Assembly: GCF_001613125.1 (NCBI RefSeq)
Contig: NZ_BDBT01000015.1
Span: 1-64,000, forward strand
Length of the DNA: 64,000 bases
Direction of reading: 5' to 3'
DNA from: Nocardia shimofusensis NBRC 100134
GTDB taxonomy: Bacteria > Actinomycetota > Actinomycetes > Mycobacteriales > Mycobacteriaceae
Part shown: piece by piece, positions 51,778 through 60,996 of the stretch
Layout: each line of letters opens with the position of its first letter
Position numbering within the stretch: position 1 is the stretch's first letter
Notes under the pieces: generated by a model
The model's database searches: none
Told to the model about the DNA's origin: nothing
Seen by the model: the letters and a program-made list of their open reading frames with translations, nothing else
Made by a program: the position numbers and the translations under genes

Positions 51778-52176
51778 TTACTTTGCCCCTCCCTTCCGGC
51801 GGCTACGAGTGGCGCCGGCGGTGGGCACGCTCTCGACCTCGATGGTGATGTGGCTGGTGCGCTTGCGGATCCGGAACGCGCGGCCCTGGGCCCGCGGCTG
51901 GAAACGCTTCAGGGTCGCGCCCTCGTCGACATACGCGGTCGAGATGACCAGCGTGGCCGGGTCGAGGCCGAGGTTGTTCTCGGCATTGGCCGCCGCGCTG
52001 GCGACGACCTTGGCAACCGGTTCGCTCGCGGACTGCGGAGCGAACTTCAGGATCGCGAGGGCGTCCTCGACCCGCTTGCCACGGACCAGGTCCACGACAC
52101 GACGAGCCTTCATCGGAGTGACGCGAACGTGCTTGGCGGTAGCGCGCGCAGTCGGGTTCTGAGTCTCAGTCGTCAT
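51778..52176 (-). CDS. rplV: Ribosomal protein L22
   Basis: A 132-residue protein MTTETQNPTARATAKHVRVT with KARRVVDLVRGKRVEDALAI and the C-terminal hairpin that lines the exit tunnel (PRAQGRAFRIRKRTSHITIE). Overlaps rpsS by four bases (ATGA). Confidence 0.97.
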   Translation of the reverse strand: MTTETQNPTARATAKHVRVTPMKARRVVDLVRGKRVEDALAILKFAPQSASEPVAKVVASAAANAENNLGLDPATLVISTAYVDEGATLKRFQPRAQGRAFRIRKRTSHITIEVESVPTAGATRSRRKGGAK

Positions 52177-52454
52177 CGCCGCTTGCTCTTCCGATCGTCC
52201 TTGACGTGGCTCTTGAACGTCCTGGTCGGCGCGAACTCACCGAGCTTGTGCCCGACCATGTTCTCGGACACGAACACCGGCACGTGCTTGCGGCCGTCGT
52301 GGACCGCGAAGGTGTGACCGATGAAATCCGGGGTGATGGTCGAACGACGCGACCAGGTCTTGATGACCTGCTTCGTGCCCTTGTCGTTCTGCACGTCCAC
52401 CTTCGCCTGGAGGTGGTCGTCGACGAACGGGCCTTTCTTGAGGCTGCGTGGCAT
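52173..52454 (-). CDS. rpsS: Ribosomal protein S19
   Basis: The 93-residue protein MPRSLKKGPFVDDHLQAKVD has the S19 signature ITPDFIGHTFAVHDGRKHVP. It is in the 30S head beside S13. GGAGG-like sequence precedes the start. Confidence 0.97.
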   Translation of the reverse strand: MPRSLKKGPFVDDHLQAKVDVQNDKGTKQVIKTWSRRSTITPDFIGHTFAVHDGRKHVPVFVSENMVGHKLGEFAPTRTFKSHVKDDRKSKRR

Positions 52455-52469
52455 TTCTTACCTCCTCCT

Positions 52470-53306
52470 TCAGCGCTTCTTGCCGGTCTTGCGACGGCGG
52501 ACGATGAGCTTGTCGCTCGGGCGGTTGGGCTTACGGGTGCGGCCTTCCGGCTGACCCCACGGCGAGACCGGGTGGCGACCACCGGAGGTCTTGCCCTCAC
52601 CACCACCGTGCGGGTGGTCGACGGGGTTCATCACGACACCACGAACCGTGGGGCGACGGCCCTTCCAGCGCATACGGCCGGCCTTGCCCCAGTTGATGTT
52701 CGACTGCTCGGCGTTGCCGACCTCGCCGACGGTGGCGCGGCAGCGCACGTCGACGCGGCGGATCTCACCGGAGGGCATACGCAGCGTGGCGTAGGGGCCT
52801 TCCTTACCGAGCAGCTGGATGCTCATGCCCGCGGCACGAGCCAGCTTGGCGCCGCCACCGGGACGCAGCTCCACGTTGTGGATCGTGGTACCGGTCGGGA
52901 TGTTGCGCAGCGGCAGGTTGTTACCCGGCTTGATGTCGGCGGTGGGGCCGGACTCGATCGGGGTGCCCTGCGAGATGCCCTTCGGCGCCAGGATGTACCG
53001 CTTCTCGCCGTCCACGTAGTGCAGCAGCGCGATGTTGGCGGTCCGGTTGGGGTCGTACTCGATGTGAGCGACCTTGGCCGGGATGCCGTCCTTGTCGAGG
53101 CGACGGAAGTCGATGATGCGGTAGGCCCGCTTGTGCCCGCCACCACGGTGGCGAGTGGTGATGCGACCGTGTGCGTTACGACCACCGGTCTTGCTCAGCG
53201 GACGCAGCAGCGACTTCTCGGGAGTGGACCGGGTGATCTCGGCGAAGTCCGAAACGGACGACCCACGCCTACCGGGGGTTGTCGGCTTGTACTTGCGAAT
53301 TGCCAT
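52470..53306 (-). CDS. rplB: Ribosomal protein L2
   Basis: A 278-residue protein MAIRKYKPTTPGRRGSSVSD with the L2 RNA-binding domain and the C-terminal PHGGGEGKTSGGRHPVSPWG block that reaches the peptidyl transferase centre. Confidence 0.98.
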   Translation of the reverse strand: MAIRKYKPTTPGRRGSSVSDFAEITRSTPEKSLLRPLSKTGGRNAHGRITTRHRGGGHKRAYRIIDFRRLDKDGIPAKVAHIEYDPNRTANIALLHYVDGEKRYILAPKGISQGTPIESGPTADIKPGNNLPLRNIPTGTTIHNVELRPGGGAKLARAAGMSIQLLGKEGPYATLRMPSGEIRRVDVRCRATVGEVGNAEQSNINWGKAGRMRWKGRRPTVRGVVMNPVDHPHGGGEGKTSGGRHPVSPWGQPEGRTRKPNRPSDKLIVRRRKTGKKR

Positions 53307-53339
53307 GAGTTCTTCTCTGCTTTCTGGAATCCCGTCCGC

Positions 53340-53645
53340 TTACGCGACCGGGCCTCCGAAGATCTCGATGGGCTTGCTGTCGGCCGAGATGGTCACGAGC
53401 GCGCGCTTGGTGTTCTTGCGCTTGCCGTAACCGAAGCGGGTCCGCTTGCGCTTGCCCTGACGGTTGGCGGTGTTGACGCTGGTGACCTTCACACCGAAGA
53501 CCTTCTCGACGGCGATCTTGATCTGCGTCTTGTTGGAGTCCGGGTGCACGATGAAGGTGTAGGTGCCTTCCTCGATCAGTCCGTAGGACTTCTCCGAGAT
53601 GACCGGCGCCAGCAGGATGTCGCGGGGGTCGGCGATGGTGGTCAC
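53340..53645 (-). CDS. rplW: Ribosomal protein L23
   Basis: A 101-residue protein from a GTG (VTTIADPRDILLAPVISEKS) with YTFIVHPDSNKTQIKIAVEK, the L23 core. It docks trigger factor and SRP at the exit tunnel. The GTG overlaps the rplD stop (GTGA). Confidence 0.97.
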   Translation of the reverse strand: MTTIADPRDILLAPVISEKSYGLIEEGTYTFIVHPDSNKTQIKIAVEKVFGVKVTSVNTANRQGKRKRTRFGYGKRKNTKRALVTISADSKPIEIFGGPVA

Positions 53646-54349
53646 TTGCTCTCCTCCTGAGCCGCCACAGTGTCCTGCGGAGATTCCGCGGGACCGTGAA
53701 CAAAGCTGTTCAGGGCCTCGACACTGAACACCACGTCGTCGCTGTTGAGCACGTCGTAGGTGTTGAGCTGATCCGGGGCGATCGGCTGCACGTTCTGCAG
53801 GTTCGCCACGCTCTTCCACGCGGCGACGTCCTCGCGGCCGACGACGACCAGGAACTTCTTGCGGTCCGACAGCTCGGACAGGAAGCTCTTGGCGGTCTTG
53901 GTCGACGGGGTCTGGCCGGCCACCAGCTCGCTGATCACGTGGATGCGATCGTTGCGGGCCCGGTCGGACAGCGCGCCGTGCAGCGCGGCACGGATCATCT
54001 TCTTGGGGGTGCGCTGGCTGTAGTCACGCGGCTGCGGGCCGTGGACGGTGCCACCGCCGGCGAACTGCGGCGCGCGGGTCGAGCCCTGACGGGCGCGGCC
54101 GGTGCCCTTCTGCCGGTACGGCTTCTTGCCGCCGCCGGAGACCTGGCCACGCGTCTTGGTCGCGTGGGTGCCCTGACGGGCCGCGGCCAGCTGCGCGGTG
54201 ACGACCTGGTGCATCAGCGCGATGTTGGCGGTCACGTCGAAGATCTCCGCGGGGAGCTCGACGGTGCCGTTGGTCTTGCCTCCGACTTCCTTGACAGGAA
54301 GCGTGAGGTTCGCCTTTTCGGTTTCCTTCTGAGTGCTCACGGCGCTCAT
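53642..54349 (-). CDS. rplD: Ribosomal protein L4
   Basis: A 235-residue protein whose tunnel-lining loop reads RGQVSGGGKKPYRQKGTGRA. The C-terminal extension after VEALNSFVHGPAE is a short acidic tail. In enterobacteria L4 also represses the S10 operon; whether it acts on the long leader here is unknown. Overlaps rplC by four bases (ATGA). Confidence 0.97.
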   Translation of the reverse strand: MSAVSTQKETEKANLTLPVKEVGGKTNGTVELPAEIFDVTANIALMHQVVTAQLAAARQGTHATKTRGQVSGGGKKPYRQKGTGRARQGSTRAPQFAGGGTVHGPQPRDYSQRTPKKMIRAALHGALSDRARNDRIHVISELVAGQTPSTKTAKSFLSELSDRKKFLVVVGREDVAAWKSVANLQNVQPIAPDQLNTYDVLNSDDVVFSVEALNSFVHGPAESPQDTVAAQEESK

Positions 54350-55011
54350 GCGTGCGCACCACCCTTCACGGCGCTCTTGACGATCACGACGCCGCCCTTG
54401 CGACCCGGGATCGCACCCTTGATCAGCAGCAGGCCGTTCTCGGTGTCGACCTTGTGAACCGACAGGTTCTGCGTGGTCACGCGGTCGTTACCCATGCGGC
54501 CCGACATGCGCATGCCCTTGAACACGCGACCGGGGGTGGCACAGCCACCGATGGAACCCGGACGACGGTGCACGGCCTGCGCACCGTGCGAGGCACCCTG
54601 GCCGGCGAAGCCGTGACGCTTCATGGTGCCCGCGAAGCCCTTGCCCTTGGAGGTGCCGGTGACGTCGACGTAGCTGCCCTCTTCGAACACGTCGGCGTTG
54701 ATCTCCTGGCCGACCTCGAAGGCGGAGGCATCGGCGACACGGAGCTCGGCGAGGTGACGGCGCGGGGTGACACCGGCCTTGGAGAACTGGCCGGAGACCG
54801 GCTTGTTCACCTTGCGGGGGTCGATGGCGCCGAAGGCGACCTGCACGGCGCTGTAGCCGTCGCGCTCCTCGGTGCGGATCTGGGTGACCACGTTCGGGCC
54901 GGCCTTGATCACAGTCACCGGGACGACGCGGTTGTTGTCGTCGAAGACCTGGGTCATGCCGAGCTTGGTGCCCAGGATGCCGGCGGCAGGCCGGTTCTTG
55001 TTGTCAGTCAT
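54346..55011 (-). CDS. rplC: Ribosomal protein L3
   Basis: A 221-residue protein MTDNKNRPAAGILGTKLGMT with FAGTMKRHGFAGQGASHGAQ and the RRPGSIGGCATPGRVFKGMR loop near the peptidyl transferase centre. The ATG at 55011 is preferred to one six codons upstream. Confidence 0.97.
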   Translation of the reverse strand: MTDNKNRPAAGILGTKLGMTQVFDDNNRVVPVTVIKAGPNVVTQIRTEERDGYSAVQVAFGAIDPRKVNKPVSGQFSKAGVTPRRHLAELRVADASAFEVGQEINADVFEEGSYVDVTGTSKGKGFAGTMKRHGFAGQGASHGAQAVHRRPGSIGGCATPGRVFKGMRMSGRMGNDRVTTQNLSVHKVDTENGLLLIKGAIPGRKGGVVIVKSAVKGGAHA

Positions 55012-55025
55012 ATCTCGAGTCCCCG

Positions 55026-55331
55026 TCACTGAATATTGACGTCGACGCTGGCCGGCAGGTCGATGCGCATCAGCGCGTCGACCGTCTTCGGCGTCGGGTC
55101 GAGGATGTCGATGAGACGCTTGTGCGTGCGCATCTCGAAGTGTTCGCGCGAGTCCTTGTACTTGTGCGGCGAACGGATGACGCAGTACACGTTCTTCTCG
55201 GTCGGCAACGGCACCGGTCCGACCACGCGGGCCCCGGTGCGGGTGACCGTCTCCACGATCTTGCGCGCAGACGCGTCGATCGCCTCGTGGTCATAGGCCT
55301 TGAGCCTGATGCGGATCTTTTGTCCCGCCAC
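55026..55331 (-). CDS. rpsJ: Ribosomal protein S10
   Basis: The 101-residue protein from a GTG at 55331 (VAGQKIRIRLKAYDHEAIDA) with GPVPLPTEKNVYCVIRSPHK. Also known as transcription factor NusE, which links ribosomes and RNA polymerase. First gene of the S10 operon; AAAGGA lies upstream. Confidence 0.98.
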   Translation of the reverse strand: MAGQKIRIRLKAYDHEAIDASARKIVETVTRTGARVVGPVPLPTEKNVYCVIRSPHKYKDSREHFEMRTHKRLIDILDPTPKTVDALMRIDLPASVDVNIQ

Positions 55332-55900
55332 GCTAAGTGTCCTTTTCTCCGCTTTCCTTCGTGGCCCGGAAGCCGTCAGGCATCCGATACCACCCTCATT
55401 TGCTACAGCCCGAACACACGAAAGACGCCTCAGCCCGTGAGGTCAGGCCCGGAGGAGGTAGCCCGCGTTCCCACGCAGGGCCCCCGAACGGGCACAGACC
55501 AGCACAGTTAGACCACCGACCGGGGCATGCCCGATCTTCGCCGCTGTTCATCTGTCATGGTTCTCCGGTCCACGCGGTCGGGCGTGTCGCCTTTTCGCTC
55601 ATTCTGCGGCCCGGATCGAAACTTCATCACAGGCTTGCAGAACCATGTCCCGGACGTACTCACACCGGAATCCCGGTGAAGTACACGATTGGGTACTGCT
55701 CTCGCCCCACCCGATCACGCTCCGTTTCGCCAGGAAACGACCGCAACCCCGTGAAGGCAACCCGAACAGTATGCATGACCCCCGCCACCGACTTCAAATC
55801 GCCCCCGGCAGGGGTGCGCTCAAACCCGTATCGCATGGTAGCGGCCCTGCGCACAGTCGGGACGGCTCCCGGAATCGGCACACCGGACCGAGCACAGCCG
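55332..55900 (-). other. Long non-coding leader and promoter region of the S10 operon
   Basis: Nearly 570 bp without a supported gene on either strand. The best promoter candidate (55753-55797) would give a leader of about 430 bases before rpsJ. Several GC-rich inverted segments are present around 55440-55500 but I could not define a single strong hairpin by eye. Confidence 0.5.
55753..55797 (-). promoter_or_regulatory. Promoter of the S10 operon with near copy of the rpsH/rplN motif
   Basis: On the minus strand, TTGAAG (55797-55792), a 17-bp spacer and CATACT (55774-55769), overlapping TACTGT, then CGGGTTGCCTTC (55764-55753). The last element is a near copy of the CGGTTGCCTG found just after the -10 boxes of the rplN and rpsH promoters, and GATTT again precedes it. 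Confidence 0.6.
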
Positions 55901-55937
55901 GGCGGCCCGCCGATCGTCGCACGAAAGGCGGGCCGCC
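55901..55937 (-). terminator. Inverted-repeat terminator after the 632-residue secreted protein gene
   Basis: GGCGGCCCGCC (55901-55911) pairs perfectly with GGCGGGCCGCC (55927-55937) over 11 bp, starting nine bases beyond the stop codon at 55946. Confidence 0.7.
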
Positions 55938-55945
55938 GGTTCGGG

Positions 55946-57844
55946 TCACCGCACCGGTTTGGGCGCGACGACCGCGAAGGGCAGGTTCACTCGGGCGACA
56001 CCCTCTTGGACGGCGACCAGCGTGTGGTCACCCACTTGCTCGATGGGCGGGCCGGGGAGCGCGTCGTGGCAGAACGATCCGCCCGCGTCGGCAGTGGCAG
56101 TGCCCAGCGTCGGGCCGGTCGCGGAGTCCAGATGGACCTCGACCGCCGAACCGGGGGCGAAGCCGGTGCCGAACAGCGCGAACGGCTCGCCGCTCGTGAC
56201 CGCCTGGGTCGGCAGCGGACGCACGGGACAGCCGCGGTCGCCGAAGAAGGCGCCGGTCAGCACCATCGTCACGGTGGTACCGGTCGCCGCGCCGACCTGC
56301 ACCGGGGTATCGGCCGTGGTCTCGCCGCTGACGGCGCGTAGCGTGTGCGCGCCCTCCGCCGTGTCGGCCGGGACCACGATGTCGGCATCGAAGGTGCCCG
56401 TAGCGGTGAGCGGCACGGTGCCCAGCACCACCCCGTCGAGGACCAGGTCGACGTGGGTGGGGCCGGAACTCGCCGGGGTGGTGAGCGTCACCGGTTCGCT
56501 CCACCGACTGCAGGTGAAGACGTCGCAGTCGCGGGCGCGGTACCGATAGGCAGTGGCAGGGGTCAGCTCCGGCATCGGGTGGCTCGTCCGGCAGCCGAAG
56601 GAGTCGACGCCGAACGTGCGGACCAGCGGACCGCCGCCGGCCGCCTGCGTCTGTTCCACTTCGGCCACACCGTCACGGCACAGGCTGGGATGTTCCAGTT
56701 CCAGCCACAACGAGGTGGGATCCAGCGGTGGTGGGAAGAACTGCCCGGTCACCTTCATGGCGGTGCCGGGACCGGCGATCGGTGGCGCCGCGATTGCCGG
56801 CCGGGCGAAGCCGGGCGTCGAGTTCACCGGCCCGTCCACGTTCTGGATGATCGGCACGCCGATCGGCGGGTGGACCATCCGTAGCAGGATCACGCCCTGC
56901 GCCGGTTCGATGGCGATCTCCATATCGGGGAACATCGCGACGGCCTTCGCGGGGCCGGACGCGGGATCCGTGCAGGCCGCGTTGTCGCGCAACTCCCCCA
57001 GCGCGCTGTCGATCGGTAGCGGAACCTGCTGGGAGACATCGCGAATCGCCTGTTCGGCCAGGTTTCCGTACCAGCCGCCCAGGAACACGTTGTCGACGAA
57101 TTCCGCGACATCGAGCACGCCTCTGGTCTCGATGAAGGGGGCTTGCACGAGCACGGTGCCGTTGGTGGCGCGGAGGCCGCAGAGATCGGGCGCGGTCAGT
57201 GTCGTCACCAGTTGCGGAGCGAGATGCACCTTCACGCCGGGATCGGACGGGCAGAAGGGTGCGAACGTGTCGCGATGGCAAGTCGCAGGGGTGGTCACGT
57301 ACAGCTCGATCGAACTGCCGAACAACGAGTACCCGAAAGTGAGCCGGTCGCCGTCCTGTTGTACCAGCAGCGCGCCCTGGGTGGCCAGACTGCAGCTGAA
57401 GTCGTAGAGCGAGAAGCCCTCCCCCGCCTCGGCCACAGCGGCCTCGATCCGACCGCGGATCCGGTCGCAGACCTGCTGGCGCGGCGTCGTCCCGGTCTCC
57501 GGGTCCACGCGCACGCTCCAGTATTCATCGATCTGCGTGCTCAACGGTTTCGACATCAGTTCCTGGAACATCGGCCCCGCCGCGTCGACGGGGACCGGAA
57601 TATCCACCGGCTCACCGGTGTCCCGGTCCGGGACACTCGCGGCCAATTGCAGCCGCAGGCCGGTGGCGTCGATGGGGCTGGTGTAGATCGGCAGATTGCC
57701 GTCGTCGGCGTGGGCGATCGCACCGACGCCTGCGGCGACCGCCGACATGAGCAGACAGAGCGCGGCAAGCAACCTCGCTGTACGGGAATTCGATGCCGGC
57801 GTGCCTCGTCGCCGGCCGATCTCGTCTGTGGTGTGGATCGACAT
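55946..57844 (-). CDS. Large secreted protein with Ig-like repeats
   Basis: A 632-residue protein, ATG at 57844, with a signal sequence after a basic n-region (RLLAALCLLMSAVAAGVGAI, cleavage near AHA). The N-terminal 330 residues contain many Cys (six to eight) and an unrecognised domain (DEYWSVRVDPETGTTPRQQV). The C-terminal 300 residues contain three Ig/IPT-like beta domains (GPGTAMKVTGQFFPPPLDPT, THVDLVLDGVVLGTVPLTAT, GEPFALFGTGFAPGSAVEVH). No membrane anchor. Function unknown; an extracellular binding protein is inferred. Confidence 0.72.
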   Translation of the reverse strand: MSIHTTDEIGRRRGTPASNSRTARLLAALCLLMSAVAAGVGAIAHADDGNLPIYTSPIDATGLRLQLAASVPDRDTGEPVDIPVPVDAAGPMFQELMSKPLSTQIDEYWSVRVDPETGTTPRQQVCDRIRGRIEAAVAEAGEGFSLYDFSCSLATQGALLVQQDGDRLTFGYSLFGSSIELYVTTPATCHRDTFAPFCPSDPGVKVHLAPQLVTTLTAPDLCGLRATNGTVLVQAPFIETRGVLDVAEFVDNVFLGGWYGNLAEQAIRDVSQQVPLPIDSALGELRDNAACTDPASGPAKAVAMFPDMEIAIEPAQGVILLRMVHPPIGVPIIQNVDGPVNSTPGFARPAIAAPPIAGPGTAMKVTGQFFPPPLDPTSLWLELEHPSLCRDGVAEVEQTQAAGGGPLVRTFGVDSFGCRTSHPMPELTPATAYRYRARDCDVFTCSRWSEPVTLTTPASSGPTHVDLVLDGVVLGTVPLTATGTFDADIVVPADTAEGAHTLRAVSGETTADTPVQVGAATGTTVTMVLTGAFFGDRGCPVRPLPTQAVTSGEPFALFGTGFAPGSAVEVHLDSATGPTLGTATADAGGSFCHDALPGPPIEQVGDHTLVAVQEGVARVNLPFAVVAPKPVR

Positions 57845-58016
57845 AGCAGTGCCTTCGTCCTGCGAATCGGAAATCGTGCGATCAAGAGAAGACAATCGTC
57901 GAAGCGCGGTGACCGCCGATCACGAGTACGGCGCTACTCGAATAACCGGGCCGGGCCGCGATGACGTTTCCGAACGGCACTTATCGCACGGTCGCCGTGG
58001 CTGTCATGATCGGCGG

Positions 58017-59042
58017 ATGAGCGAACGTGAGCTGACCGCACCCGTCGACCTGTGCGACGCGCGCGGGCGCCTGAATCCCGACGCGGTGGGCTGGTCGCGC
58101 ACACCGCTGCACCGCGCGAATCTGTCGCGGGCCTGGGGCAGGAAGAAGCGGTGGGACTACTGGTGCGTGACCGCTCCCGACCTCTATATGGCGATCACCT
58201 GCGCCGATCTGGATTATCTCGGCAACGCGTCGGTGTGGATCTGCCGGCCTTCCACCGGCCTGTCGGTTTCCGTGGACCGCATCGTGCCCGGTGCGCGCGG
58301 TTTCGCCCTACCCGACCAGCCCTGCACAGGCCTGATTGTCGTCGAGGCCGCCGGACTGCGCATCGAGATCGATGAACGCTCGCCCGGTTCCACCGGACTG
58401 CGGGCCTCGTGCGACTCGACTCCGGACGGCCCCCTTCATATCGATGTCGAGGTCGCCGAGCCGACGGGGCACGAATCGCTCAATGTGGTGATCCCGTGGT
58501 CACCGCGCCGCTTCCAGTACACGAGCAAACAGAACACCCGCCCGGCGACCGGCACCGTGCGCCTGGGCGAGCACCGATGGGAGCTCGGCGGCGACGGTCT
58601 GCCCGCCTACGGCACGCTCGACCTCGGCCGCGGGGTCTGGAAGTACCGCAATCGCTGGAACTGGGCGGCCGCCTCGGGCGTGTCGCGCGACGGCCGGACG
58701 GTCGGGTTGCAGTTCGGCGGAAAGTGGACGGAGGGAACCGGTTACACCGAGAACGGGCTGTGTGTCGACGGCAGGTTGACCAAGATCGGCGAGGAACTGC
58801 GGTGGACCTACGACTGGGACCAGCCGATGCGCCCGTGGCGGGTGCGCGACAGCGCGGGCCTGGTCGATGTCGAACTCGTCCCCGATCACGACCGGTACGC
58901 CCGCACCAGCGCGGGCGTGCTGTCGATGGAGGTGCACCAGTGCTTCGGCCGCTGGTCGGGCACGATCGTCACCGACGCGGGCGAACGCGTGGAGTTCTCC
59001 GACGTGATCGGCTTCGCCGAAGAGGCCCGCAACCGCTGGTGA
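58017..59042 (+). CDS. DUF2804 protein
   Basis: A 341-residue protein MSERELTAPVDLCDARGRLN with the DUF2804 landmarks NLSRAWGRKKRWDYWCVTAP, FQYTSKQNTRPATGTV and LDLGRGVWKYRNRWNWAAAS. No signal peptide. Function not established; the beta-rich fold resembles lipocalin-like proteins. No ribosome binding site; CATGAT lies six bases before the ATG, consistent with a leaderless mRNA. Confidence 0.88.
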   Translation: MSERELTAPVDLCDARGRLNPDAVGWSRTPLHRANLSRAWGRKKRWDYWCVTAPDLYMAITCADLDYLGNASVWICRPSTGLSVSVDRIVPGARGFALPDQPCTGLIVVEAAGLRIEIDERSPGSTGLRASCDSTPDGPLHIDVEVAEPTGHESLNVVIPWSPRRFQYTSKQNTRPATGTVRLGEHRWELGGDGLPAYGTLDLGRGVWKYRNRWNWAAASGVSRDGRTVGLQFGGKWTEGTGYTENGLCVDGRLTKIGEELRWTYDWDQPMRPWRVRDSAGLVDVELVPDHDRYARTSAGVLSMEVHQCFGRWSGTIVTDAGERVEFSDVIGFAEEARNRW

Positions 59043-59071
59043 CCGGTTCGACACCACCTCTTCCCGGATAA

Positions 59072-59089
59072 CTTACCGGAAAGTAAGAT
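59072..59089 (+). promoter_or_regulatory. Leaderless promoter with inverted repeat before the DUF4442 gene
   Basis: CTTAC (59072-59076) and GTAAG (59083-59087) form an inverted repeat overlapping the -10 element TAAGAT (59084-59089). Seven bases separate the -10 from the ATG, predicting a leaderless mRNA and a repressor-type site. Confidence 0.5.
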
Positions 59090-59096
59090 AGCTGGA

Positions 59097-59573
59097 ATGA
59101 CTGCCGCTACCTCGACTTTCCGCAGCTGGAAGAAGTTGCCCGACAACATGTTCGGACACGCGCTGTTCTCCGTGGGGATGGTGGCGCGGGTGCCGTACTT
59201 CGGCACCGTGCTGCCCACCGTGCGGCGGCTCGAACCCGGGCTGTGCGAGGTGAGCGCGCCGAAGTGGTTCGGTATCCGCAATCACCTGGGCACCTTCCAC
59301 GCCATCGCGGCGTGCAATCTCGCCGAGGTGGCGATGGGGATGCTGTGCGAGGCGACGGTGCCGTCCTCGCATCGCTGGATTCCCAAGGCGATGAACGTGC
59401 GGTATCTGGCCAAGGCGGAGAGCCGGCTGCGGGCGGTGGCCTTCCTGCCGGAGATCCCGGACTTCGCGGCGATCATCGAGGGGCGGGAGCTGGTGGTGCC
59501 GGTATCGATCTTCGACCGGGACGGTGTGGAGGTGGTGCACGCCGACATCACCACCTGGGTGACGCCCAAGTGA
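59097..59573 (+). CDS. DUF4442 hotdog-fold thioesterase-like protein
   Basis: A 158-residue protein with the DUF4442 pattern: KWFGIRNHLGTFHAIAACNL (the helix-preceding catalytic-type segment), AEVAMGMLCEATVPSSHRWI and the strands AESRLRAVAFLPE and VVPVSIFDRDGVEVVHADIT. It is probably a CoA-thioester hydrolase or binding protein; substrate unknown. Confidence 0.88.
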   Translation: MTAATSTFRSWKKLPDNMFGHALFSVGMVARVPYFGTVLPTVRRLEPGLCEVSAPKWFGIRNHLGTFHAIAACNLAEVAMGMLCEATVPSSHRWIPKAMNVRYLAKAESRLRAVAFLPEIPDFAAIIEGRELVVPVSIFDRDGVEVVHADITTWVTPK

Positions 59574-59648
59574 TGCCCGCCCCGACGGCCCCCTGTCCTT
59601 CGTCGAGGAGTGTTTGCGCTCGGACGGGGTGTCCGATTTGATGCACTC

Positions 59649-60839
59649 ATGAGCAATGGCGACAGGGAAGCCGACATCTGTGTGGTCGGCCTCGGTCCGA
59701 CAGGGCGCGCGCTCGCGCACCGGGCGATGCGGGCGGGTCTGACGGTCACCGCGATCGATCCGCGGCCGGAGCGGCTGTTCCCGCCGACCTTCTCGTGCTG
59801 GATCGACGAGTTGCCGGACTGGCTGCCGCGAGAGGTGATCGCCAGCCGGATCGAGGCGCCGGTGGTGTGGACCGAGACCGAGCACCGGATCGAGCGGCCC
59901 TACGCGGTGTTGTCCAAGCAGGGATTGCACGACGCGCTGTCGCTGGAGGACGCGACGGTGATCGCCGCACGCGCGACACGGGTGGACGCGCACGAGGTCG
60001 AACTCGGCGACGGGACCGTGGTGCGCGCGGCGACCGTGTTCGACACCAGGGGTTTGCCGACGACCGGACAGCGGCGGGCGGCCAGCGCGCACGGGATCTT
60101 CGTGGACGAGGAGACCGCCGCACCGATGGTGGCCGCGGGTGAGGGGCTGCTGCTGGACTGGCGGCCGGAGAACGGGGCGGGCCAGGACGAACCGCCGTCA
60201 TTCCTCTACGCGGTGCCGCTCGGGGACGGCACGGTGATCTTCGAGGAGACCAGCCTCGGTCTGCGCGGCGGAATGCCGCAGCACGAGTTGCGCAAGCGGA
60301 CGCTGGCCCGGCTGGCCGCGCACGGCATCCGGCTGTCCGGGGACGAGCCGACCGAGGCGGCGCACTATCCGCTGGACCAGCCACCGCCGCGCAAGGGCAC
60401 CGCGCGGGCAGTCGAATTCGGCTCGCGCGGCGGCATGATGCACCCGTGCACCGGCTACAGCGTGGCCGATTCGCTGGCCCTGGTGGATACCGCGGTGGAC
60501 GCGGTGCGGGAGGGGCGCGACCCGATCGAGGCACTGTGGCCGTGGCAGGCGCGGCTGGTGTACTGGATGCGGATGCGCGGGCTCTACGGGCTGGGCCGGT
60601 TGACCACCGCGCAGTCGATCTCGATGTTCGAGGCGTTCTTCACCGAGTCCGAGCGGGGGCAGCACGCGCTGCTGTCGGCGCACGCGGATTACACCGCGCT
60701 GGGGGCGGTGCTGTTCAACACCGTGGCGCACACCTGGCCGTTCCGCTGGCGTTACGACCTGGTCGGCTGGACCAATCGGAATCGCTGGGTCGGTTACGAG
60801 TTCGAGCCGGCGCGGGCGAAGACGCCCGAGCTGGACTGA
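59649..60839 (+). CDS. Lycopene cyclase-like flavoprotein
   Basis: A 396-residue protein with an N-terminal dinucleotide-binding motif (ICVVGLGPTGRALAHRAMRA, residues 10-28), the family motif YAVPLGDGTVIFEETSLG and the conserved HPCTGYSVADSLALV in the second half. These fit the CrtY/CrtL-type lycopene cyclases. No phytoene synthase, desaturase or other carotenoid gene is in the window, so the substrate is not certain. ATG at 59649. Confidence 0.82.
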   Translation: MSNGDREADICVVGLGPTGRALAHRAMRAGLTVTAIDPRPERLFPPTFSCWIDELPDWLPREVIASRIEAPVVWTETEHRIERPYAVLSKQGLHDALSLEDATVIAARATRVDAHEVELGDGTVVRAATVFDTRGLPTTGQRRAASAHGIFVDEETAAPMVAAGEGLLLDWRPENGAGQDEPPSFLYAVPLGDGTVIFEETSLGLRGGMPQHELRKRTLARLAAHGIRLSGDEPTEAAHYPLDQPPPRKGTARAVEFGSRGGMMHPCTGYSVADSLALVDTAVDAVREGRDPIEALWPWQARLVYWMRMRGLYGLGRLTTAQSISMFEAFFTESERGQHALLSAHADYTALGAVLFNTVAHTWPFRWRYDLVGWTNRNRWVGYEFEPARAKTPELD

Positions 60840-60924
60840 GCGGCCGGGTCGGCAGGGCGCCGGTCCTCGCCACCGCACGGACCGGCGCTGCTCACGGAGC
60901 GAGCCGCGCGGCGCGAATACGCCC

Positions 60925-60963
60925 GAGCCCGGCCGGCGCCTCGTGGGGCACCCGGCCGGGCTC
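60925..60963. terminator. Bidirectional terminator between convergent genes
   Basis: GAGCCCGGCCGG (60925-60936) pairs perfectly with CCGGCCGGGCTC (60952-60963), 12 bp, 15-base loop, midway between the convergent lycopene-cyclase-like gene and the ABC permease gene. Confidence 0.72.
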
Positions 60964-60996
60964 GTCGCGGCTGTGCCGGGCACGCCCGGCAAGTGG

